Shown one piece after another: positions 56,768 to 64,000 of a stretch of DNA of 64,000 nt. Origin of the DNA: Chara braunii (Eukaryota > Streptophyta > Charophyceae > Charales > Characeae). The stretch is from the NCBI GenBank assembly GCA_003427395.1, contig BFEA01000057.1, positions 1,412,491-1,476,490 on the forward strand, given 5' to 3'. Under the pieces are notes generated by a model. That model did not search any database, was not told the DNA's origin, and saw only the letters and a program-made list of their open reading frames with translations. Position numbers and translations under genes: made by a program. Each line of letters starts with the position of its first letter. Position 1 is the stretch's first letter.

Positions 56768-56939
56768 CAGAAACATCCAACGTACAGAGCAGTTGGGTCC
56801 GTATGCGTCTACGGGGTGACTAAGTGGTCAATAGCTTCGGCCAACTATTGAAACAGGGAGGGTACATCACCCGCTTCAACGAAAGTAGAAGCAGCTAGAA
56901 CTTCTCCTGGCCCTAGGTGTTTCTCGAGCTGGAGCTCAT

Positions 56940-58764
56940 AGAGGCCCCAAATTGAGAAGAAGGATACCCACCCTTAGAAGGGATTTTCTATGCGACCTTT
57001 GTGTTTCTGCATTTAAACTGCTGATGGCCATACTCGCAACAATTTATGCAGGCCCGTCGCTGCCAGCGGTCCTGCCACAACTCTTGATCCAAATCGGCTT
57101 GAACCCAAGCAGCTATTTTGTTTGGGTTTGTGGTTTGCCTCTGACTCCTCTGTTCCCCGCCCTTGACGCGGCCACCTGCCCTAGTCTTGACTACCACGGC
57201 GAGGTTGCTACCCTCAGCACTATCCTCGCCGTCTAACTCTGAACTCTCCACTAGGTCAGAAACATCATCGATCTCAGGTTGATTCCCTTCGAAATCAACC
57301 ATCATCAATCGACTACCATTTTTCTTCCACTCTTGCGAAACCTTATTCTTTCTCCCGTCCGTTGGGGGGCTTTGAGCACCACCCAGCCTAGCCTCTAAAT
57401 CTAGGGCCTTCTTGCTGAAGGTCTCAAAAGTGTGATACTCTAGCCCGAGCCTCGCTGGCTAATAAGTTCTTGATGTCTGTGGGAAGACACCTCAAGAACA
57501 TGGTCAGCAAGACTTGTGGATTGTACTCCATGCTTGGGACAACAATCAAACGCTCTACGGTCGTGGTGAGTTCGCGCACCAACTTGTACTTCCTAGCATC
57601 AAGTTTCAATAACCCATCACTGGCTATCTACGCCTGTTGAGGGTTGTGCCACCGCGCCTCTACCAAATCCATAAAGCTCTCTAGGGTGTGGGTCTTGGCC
57701 CAATCACCCATGTTCCTGCCGAATCCCTTGGAAGCCACCAATTCATTAAGCCAGCGAGCTGCTGAACCCTCTAAGTAGGATGTAGCAGTTATCACCTCCT
57801 CCTCTACCAGTGTCCTCTGCGCCTTGACCCACGCTGGAACCGTTCTCAACCAAGTGTCAAGAGCTCCTCCTTATCTTCTGAGAAGGTGGCGGGTCGCTTC
57901 AGTGGGGTCTTGGGTACCAAGGTTGCTGCTGTCCCACTTGTGAGACAAGTGGCGGATGGGGCGTAGCACCAGCCGCTGGACCTGAAGATGAAGAAGCAAC
58001 AGTCTGAGACATGGCTGCTGCTGACGTACCGCTTGGTGTTGGTCCGAACTGAGGCGGATACGGACCTGTCATCGCTGAGAATGCCAGCGACGGCAAAGCT
58101 TCTGGCCTGACTCCTGGCCTGTGCATGTCATTAGGATCTGGTCCAAGGTGTCCTGGATAGCGTCCAGTTTGCTGTCCATGTACGCATGCATGAACAAGAT
58201 GCTCGCCTTAAAAATATTTTCGGTGTCGTTAAGGGTCAAGTCATCTAACCCTTCTAGTGCAACTTTATCTGCCTCCCTACCCTCTAGTCTGACACTCCTA
58301 TCTTTAATCGCTTTCTCTCTTTTAGTAGCCTGTTTAAGTTCCCCCTCTAGCCTTAACCGGATCCTCTCTACCTGCTGGAGCTCCATCTGCTCCATTGTAA
58401 GGTGGGGCGGCGAGCTGGACTGCCCGCCCGCCATCTGACTAGAGCCAGCTCCTGGCGTACTGGAGATGGATTGTGAACTGGTCGAGTTGAGCAGCATGCC
58501 CAAAACCTGACCAGTTGAGTTCGCAGCAAAAGTTGTTGAAGAGGTAGCCATTGCTACCGCGCTAGCTGCTGCTGCTGCCAACACTATTCTACAACTGGCT
58601 ACTGCCTCTCTTGCAGTCTCTAGATTACCGGCCCTTGCTTCGGTCCTTAGTCTTCTTTCGTCCCTTGGTAGTAGAAACTGGAACACGACGGGTATCCTGC
58701 CTATGTCTCGTCTTGTCTGCCACCTATCGTCAGTTGTACCTTCACCCCCGACTGATCCACTCAT
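56940..58764 (-). pseudogene. gag: Element H gag, longest family-1 gag here
   Basis: ATG at 58762-58764 (MSGSVGGEG) follows a TAG acceptor motif. Parts in order are RDERRLRTEARAG, an Ala-rich stretch, Ser/Thr-rich linker, coiled coil (LQQVERIRLRLEGELKQATKREKAIKDR), Pro-rich linker, the capsid-like domain in pieces 57849-57628 and 57609-57424, an acidic linker and a CCHC knuckle (57009-57050, CINCCEYGHQQFKC). Shifts lie near 58090, 57870, 57620 and 57420. Confidence 0.8.
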
Positions 58765-60035
58765 TGGCTAGGCAAACGCTGTCTGCACTAGGACTCTCGC
58801 TGGAACCTACCGAAACTTGTGTTTGGCCGGTGCTAAAAATAAATAAATAATAATTATCTGGCGAGTTACCTAGGCTACCATTCAAGCGGTATCAACAACA
58901 CGTACACACAGACTGTACACTATAACCTACTTCTACCTTGATTAGTTCTCTTACAGGAGCTTTGAGAAGAACAAACTATGGTAGAACATCATAGTCCTAC
59001 TAGGTGTCAGCGGTCTGTCCACCAACTAATCAAAAATAAAAATATACTATACTAAGCAGATGTATGCACAATGGGTATGATAGTGTTTGCCAATTGAGTC
59101 CTCAATTGGAATCTCCTTCCCCTGTATCCAACGTGCTTGTGAGCATCATCAAGCGGCAGTGTAAGTTGTGCATTAACGGCCCACCCCTATGCGTGTATGC
59201 AAATGACCAACTTGCCTGTTCTTTATCCTCGCAAGCAACGACCCTTACGTCTGACTCATCTGGTTGATCAAGAGGCAATTTAAGGACAACCCCCAAGAGT
59301 CCTTAGGAATTATTTAACATCGCAATCAGGACGACGATCACAGCCAGTGGACAGTTCAGACCCCAACCAAAAATATTTATAGACGGTCTGGGAGCGTCTG
59401 CACAGGACTGGTCAGTCCGCACACCCCTCCTATCAGTGCAGCAAAGAGCCTCAAAGGACAAAGCAGCATGGCCTGCGTGTACTACTCCCATGGGTTGGCA
59501 TGGTGACCGTGACCCATGCTTCGACCAGGGCCCTTCAGAGGCACCGCCCTCTCCTGCCAGATGCGCCACCGGGAAGAATGTCGTCTCTCAAGATAGAGCG
59601 CACACGACTCCCAACCAAGGAGAGGACACTCAAGGTTGGACTCACTTCCTCACGGTAAGAAGAGATTGAGAGCGTAGATAAGGAATGGGGACAACGTACC
59701 TGGAGATAGCTGCCCCCAACCACAGATTTCTCACCAATTGAGCCGACGTGCATTTCGATGACCGGTCATAGCCTCGGTACCACCCACAACGTGATGCAGT
59801 GCCACCTCGGCCAAAATGCCACATCAGCATGCTCTCATCACTATACATACATCCACTGTCGCCACAGCTCTCATGCTGTCGCCACAGCCTTCCAGCGGCC
59901 GGCCCCTCTACCTGGGCCCCGCTCTATCAGGCCAGCGCCAAAGTATCCTTACTGCACATGAAGCATCGTCAGCGGACCAAGTAACAATGTTGCCAGCGCG
60001 AGGTAAGTGGCAATCACAAACCAGCTCCGCTACCA
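58765..60035 (-). other. Element H leader with primer-binding site and putative intron
   Basis: The primer site (TGGTAGCGGAGCTGGTT) is at 60019-60035. Donor CCAG|GTACGTTG starts at 59699 and acceptor CCTAG ends at 58768, a span of 932 bp. The same conserved blocks as in J follow the donor. No coding. Confidence 0.6.
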
Positions 60036-60038
60036 AAT

Positions 60039-61112
60039 TGCACGGAATATGAGTGTGAACGATATACAAAAAAACAAGTGAAATCACACAGATGCCCAAG
60101 TAGTCGTGTACAAGCAGAGAGTACAAATGCACCGAGAATCCATCCAAATAGAGAAATACAATGAAGTAATGAGCCAATGTTCAAGCCCTCAGGCCACACC
60201 AACACAGTATCCAATGTTGCTCTTCTCTGTCTGGTGCCCAGCGCCCAGCCTACTCTACTCGACTATCCTACCGACAGCGGTATTCACACAACAGGCTCAC
60301 TTCGACTCTCGGAGACCAATGTACATGATGTCAACACCATAGCCGACCTTGCTTCATGCACCAGGTACATATCTCGTCACCCTCATCAGACCTTGACCAC
60401 CCACACACTTGCCTCCTTCCTGAAGACCACCAATCGCCCTCGTACCCCCTAGCGCCCAGCAGCCCGGCTATGGCTGCCAGCGCCCCACTTCACCACTCAC
60501 GCACCCGCACGCGCCCTGGCCGCATCGCAGCTTGCCATGTCTCGCACAGCAACGCAGCAGCATGACCGCATTGCCTGCATGGGCCAGAACGTCCAGGCCC
60601 TGGCTACTCTTCTTCCTATATGGAAGTGGCAGCCCCTGCATTGCTGCGTGTGGCCTGGCTGGAAGCTTCCAGTAGCTTCCTGTTGGGGCCCAGTTCCTGC
60701 GCCCAGGCCAGGCCTGGGCCCTTTACAGTTGGGCACGACCTAAGTCTCCAGACTTGGGCCGCTTGCTGCATTTGCACAGGACCCCGGGGTAGGTACGTTG
60801 ACAGTACTGCTTTTGCATAGGCCGGTGCCCACTTCATGATGCATCGGCCCTGCTTTTTGTGTATGTGCCCAGGCGCAACTGCCAAGGCCTGGGCGAACTG
60901 TACGACGCAACTTAGTGAGGCTCGCTCGTCCACTCAACCAACTGGCGGGCTGCAACAGCCTGAATACCCATATATGAAAATGTTGAGTTTTTGGCCTCCG
61001 ATGATTATTCAGGCCCGCCTTCACTTAGGGCACGCACTCGGCTTGCTGGGGGCCTCTGCCCGGAACATGTATGTATGTCTGATAGGGGCCCCATGAGGGC
61101 TCATTCCTCGCA
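60039..61112 (-). repeat. 5' LTR of element H
   Basis: Intact, 1074 bp, TGCACGGAATATG at the left edge and ATTCCTCGCA at the right. It serves as the empty-site reference for the solo LTR in the 3' LTR. The conserved hairpin (61013-61035) has two changes in one arm. Confidence 0.9.
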
Positions 61113-61222
61113 CAAGAAACTATATCGCGGAAAATAAAAAAAATTATCTGTGGAATATTCAGAAGAAATTGCGGAAATAAATCCGCAGAATATTCCAAGT
61201 TTCAACAAAACGATTCTCAGAA
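61113..61222. repeat. AT-rich minisatellite, piece 4
   Basis: It begins with H's target duplication CAAG and has TATCGCGGAAAATAA, TGTGGAATATTC and CCGCAGAATATTCC units. It ends AGAAG, against J's LTR. Confidence 0.75.
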
Positions 61223-62286
61223 GTGTGAGGATTGAGCCCTCATTGGGGCCTTACCAACATGCATATGTTCTGGGCTAAGGCCCCCAACAAGCCTCGTGCC
61301 CGCCCTAAGTGAAGGCGGGCCAGAATATCCACAAGAGGCCGTCCTTTCAGCATTTCACGAAGTGGGTATCAGACAGTTGCCGCACGCCAGTTGGTTGGAC
61401 TGCATCGTGAGCCCAGACTCCTGCAGAGGCAGTTAAGGCCAGGGCCTCAGTTGGTTGAGCCCTGGGCGCCAGTCTGGGAGGCCGACACATCACACATTGG
61501 ACGCTGGCCTATGGAAAAGCAGCATTGTGTCATAGAGGCCGGGCGAACCAATGGGAAACCGGAACGGGGTCTGAATCTGTACGATGGCCCTGACATAAGG
61601 GGCGCAACTGTATTACCTGGGCCCCACCTGTGATTGGGCCTGGGCCCAGACGCAGGCTCGAGGGAGGCCACCCACACGCAGAAAGGCCTAAAGGCAGAAT
61701 GTGCGAGTGGGCAGGGATCTTGGCCAATGCAGGCATTGCGGGCATGCTGCTGAATTGTAGCGCGGGTGCTTGCACTATGCTCTGGCTGAGAGAAAGCTGG
61801 CTGGCGCTAAGCGGTAGGGCGCAGCTGGGGTGCAAGGCGCTGACAGCCATAGCCGGGCTGCAGGAAGGCGTAGAAGGAGGTGAGGGCGAAGGTGGGCTTT
61901 GGAAGGAGGAGACAATGAGTGGGAGTCAGGGAAGAGAAGAGTGGAGCCAGGGAGTACTTACCTGGTGTGCGAGAGGAGGTCGGCATTGGTGTTGAGGTCA
62001 AGCACGCTTGTCCTCAAGTCATCCTGGTCGCGTCATGCTGTAGCTGTAGGGATAGGCTGTAGAGTAGATAGGGCGCCCAGTGCCATTCGAAGTGAGAGCT
62101 ACATTGGGTTCTGATGTTGGTGTGGCCCTTCGGGCTTGGACATTTGACTCTCGATTCTGCTGTATCGTTCTCAATGAATGGTTTCTTGGTTCCAATGTGC
62201 TATCTGCTCTTTGCTTAACTACATGGACTTCAGGGTGATTTGCAATTTGGATTTTCTGTACTTTGTTCACACTCATGTTCCTTGTA
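61223..62286 (+). repeat. 5' LTR of element J
   Basis: It starts TGTGAGGATTGAGCCCTC, contains the perfect hairpin at 61298-61320 and ends CCTTGTA, three bases before the primer site. It is 1064 bp, aligned along its length with 4365-5415. Confidence 0.85.
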
Positions 62287-62289
62287 ATT

Positions 62290-62308
62290 TGGTATTGGAG
62301 CTGGTTCG
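62290..62308 (+). other. Primer-binding site of element J
   Basis: TGGTATTGGAGCTGGTTCG, one base different from the G and D/F sites in its first half. The initiator-Met tRNA assignment is by likeness only. Confidence 0.78.
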
Positions 62309-63637
62309 ATTCGCCGCTTACCTTGTGGGCTGGCGACATACAGACTTGGTGCATTGATGATGCTTCTTTGCAGTAGGTGCTTGTGACGTCAGGCAAAATA
62401 GCGCGCGACCCGGGTAGAGGGTTGCGCGCTGGAAGGCTATACAGCTTGGGACGCTGTGGCGACAGCTGAATGTATGTATGGTGATGAGAGCATGCTGATA
62501 TGGCATTTGGCTGAGGTGGCACTGCATTGCGATTGTGGGTGGTACCAAGGCTATGACCGGTCATCAAATGCACATTCAGCTCAATTGGTGAGAAATCTGT
62601 GGTTCGGGGCAGCTATCTCCAGGTACGTTGTTTCCTTACCTTATCTACCCTCTCAATCTCTTCTTACCGAGAGGAAGTGAGTCCAACTTGAGAGTCCTCT
62701 CTTTTGGTGAGGTGTCGTGAGGGCTCTACCTTGAGAGACGACAATCTTCCCGGTGGCGCATCTGGAAGGAGAAAGGGCGGTGCCTCTGAAGAGACCTGGT
62801 CGAAGCACGTGGGTCAAGGTCACCATGCCAACCCAATAAGATTAGTACATGCATGGGATGGCTGCTTGGTCCATTGGGGCTCTTTGCTGCGCTGATAGAG
62901 GGGTGTGCGGACTGAACAGGCTTATGCAGATGCTCCCAGACAGTCTATAAACATTTCTGGTTGGGGTTCCGATCTGTCCACTGGCTGTGATCGTCGTCCT
63001 GATTGCGACGTTAAATAATTCCTGAGAGACCTTGGGGGCAGTCCTTAAATAGCCTCTTGATCAGCCAGATCAGTCGGATGTACGGCTCGTTGCACACGAG
63101 GATAAATAACGGGCAAGCCTGGCCATAAGCATGCACCTGGGGCACAGGGGTGGGCCGACATCTCACACTTAAGACACTGCTGCTCATTGATGCTCATCGG
63201 AATGTTGGATTGAGGGGAGGGTAGGTTCCAATTGGTGCTCAACTGTAAACACAACCATTTCCACTATTCATACATCTGCAACATAATTTCGTTTTATTTT
63301 TGATTAGTTGGTTGACAGACTGCTAACGCCTCACAGACAACTTAGTTTAGGACTGTAGTAGACTACCATAGCCAGTTCTATGCAAAGCTTATGTAAGTGA
63401 ACTGATCTGGATAAAATTAGATTATGTTTACAGTCTTTGTGAATGTTGTAGGCTGCCACTTGATCGGTTAAGTAGGGGACCTGCCGGACACATTTATTTT
63501 TAGAAAATTAGGTGTCGGTCAGACTCAAGTAGAGGACCTGCCGGACACATTTATTTTTAGAAAATTAGGTGCCGGTCAGACATGCTATGGTAGGACTCCA
63601 GCAGGGAGTTGTAGTGCAGATAGTGTTTGCCTAGCTG
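62309..63637 (+). other. Element J leader with putative intron 62633-63634
   Basis: CAG|GTACGTTG stands at 62633 and GCCTAG ends at 63634, followed by CTG and the gag ATG. A direct repeat of about 65 bp (AGGGGACCTGCCGGACACAT / AGAGGACCTGCCGGACACAT, near 63475 and 63530) lies shortly before gag. No ORF here looks real. Confidence 0.55.
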
Positions 63638-64000
63638 ATGAGTGGGTCAAACTTCGATGAGGGTAGAGTTGACGATGCGAGGCTGACACCTTCAAGATCA
63701 CATAGGGTCCCGCACGTGTTTCAGGCCCTACAGTCGGGAGACGAAAGACGGCTTCGTGCCGAAGTTAGAGCCCGTGCTTACGCAGCAGCCAGGGAAGCAG
63801 CACTAGCTGCAAGTCAGGTGTTAGCAACAGCAAACGCTGCAGCTAGGGAACAGGCAGCAGCAGCAGCCAGCACAGCAGCAATGGCTACTGCTGCAGCATC
63901 CTCTGCTGCATCCTCGTCTGGGACCCAGTTGGGGATGCCCCATGGGCCCACGGGTACTTCCGGATCGGTAGGTTCCAGTCAGTCCACAAGTCAAATGGCG
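63638..64000 (+). CDS. gag: Element J gag, N-terminal 121 codons, open at window end
   Basis: ATG at 63638 opens MSGSNFDEGRVDDARL and runs without a stop to the window end. It continues VPHVFQALQSGDERRLRAEV, then an Ala-rich helix-like segment (AYAAAREAALAASQ, AAAREQAAAAAS) and a Ser/Gly-rich linker. It aligns with H gag (MSGSVGGEG, RDERRLRTEARAG), which fixes the start. It is the only family-1 gag here with start codon and frame intact. It would form the N-terminus of the capsid polyprotein. Confidence 0.85.
   Translation, partial: MSGSNFDEGRVDDARLTPSRSHRVPHVFQALQSGDERRLRAEVRARAYAAAREAALAASQVLATANAAAREQAAAAASTAAMATAAASSAASSSGTQLGMPHGPTGTSGSVGSSQSTSQMA

Larger units (their letters stand above)
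48961..61112 (-). mobile_element. Element H: family-1 retrotransposon with a solo LTR in its 3' LTR
   Basis: The 5' LTR (60039-61112) and a 3' LTR split into 48961-49390 plus 52540-53209 flank a minus-strand gag-pol. CAAG occurs at 48957-48960 and 61113-61116. Net of the 3.1-kb insertion the element is 9.0 kb. Coding has shifts, an RNase H deletion and a 199-bp duplication in protease. Confidence 0.87.
61223..64000 (+). mobile_element. Element J: 5' part of a family-1 retrotransposon
   Basis: LTR, primer site, leader and the start of gag follow in order, and the element leaves the window at 64000. The gag start codon and 121 codons are intact. J's LTR is the closest relative of A's. Whether pol is intact cannot be seen. 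Confidence 0.88.

Noticed and set aside
1-64000. Host protein-coding, tRNA or rRNA genes
   Set aside because: Every convincing protein segment belongs to a retrotransposon; the tRNA-like stretches are 18-19 bp primer-binding sites without a cloverleaf.

Overview
The window is repeat DNA of a eukaryotic, plant-type genome. It is almost wholly decayed Ty3/gypsy LTR retrotransposons nested in one another, and I see no convincing host gene, rRNA, tRNA or CRISPR. The evidence is chromodomain-like integrase tails, primer-binding sites resembling the complement of initiator-Met tRNA, gag zinc knuckles, and satellite arrays. A land plant or streptophyte (charophyte) alga is likely; the species cannot be told from this sequence. 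Eight ambiguous bases, all in the first 4.3 kb, indicate a draft assembly.

Layout. (1) Element A, + strand, 1-5415, is cut by the window start and ends in an LTR at 4365-5415. It sits inside the RT of element B, + strand, 5416-8527. (2) An AT-rich minisatellite with a 44-bp unit follows. It is now split into four pieces (8528-9078, 39922-39974, 48724-48960, 61113-61222) by three independent insertions: E (+, 9079-39921), G (-, 39975-48723) and H (-, 48961-61112). (3) E carries element D/F (-, 9278-32619) in its 5' LTR. D/F in turn carries the large element C (-, 12172-27389) in its pol. (4) H carries a 3.1-kb C-like solo LTR with a 205-bp satellite array (49391-52539) in its 3' LTR. (5) Element J (+, 61223-64000) starts at the right edge of the AT tract and runs out of the window with its gag frame still open. 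Clean 4-bp target duplications (TAAT, CCTT, GAAA, CAAG) support four of these insertions.

Three lineages are present. Family 1 (A, E, G, H, J) is chromovirus-like: gag, protease with an odd Asp-Ile-Gly motif, RT, RNase H, integrase and a chromodomain-like tail. It has a leader that looks intron-containing and a conserved hairpin in the LTR. Family 2 (B, D/F) has a coiled-coil gag, a canonical Asp-Ser-Gly protease and a related integrase tail. Family 3 (C and the solo LTR) has a divergent pol with fungal-looking RT motifs, very long LTRs with tandem arrays, and about 3.7-4 kb of extra same-strand coding-like sequence upstream of gag that I do not recognise. That extra region is the best candidate for something undescribed. 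Every copy whose pol is visible is broken by stops, frameshifts, deletions or active-site changes.
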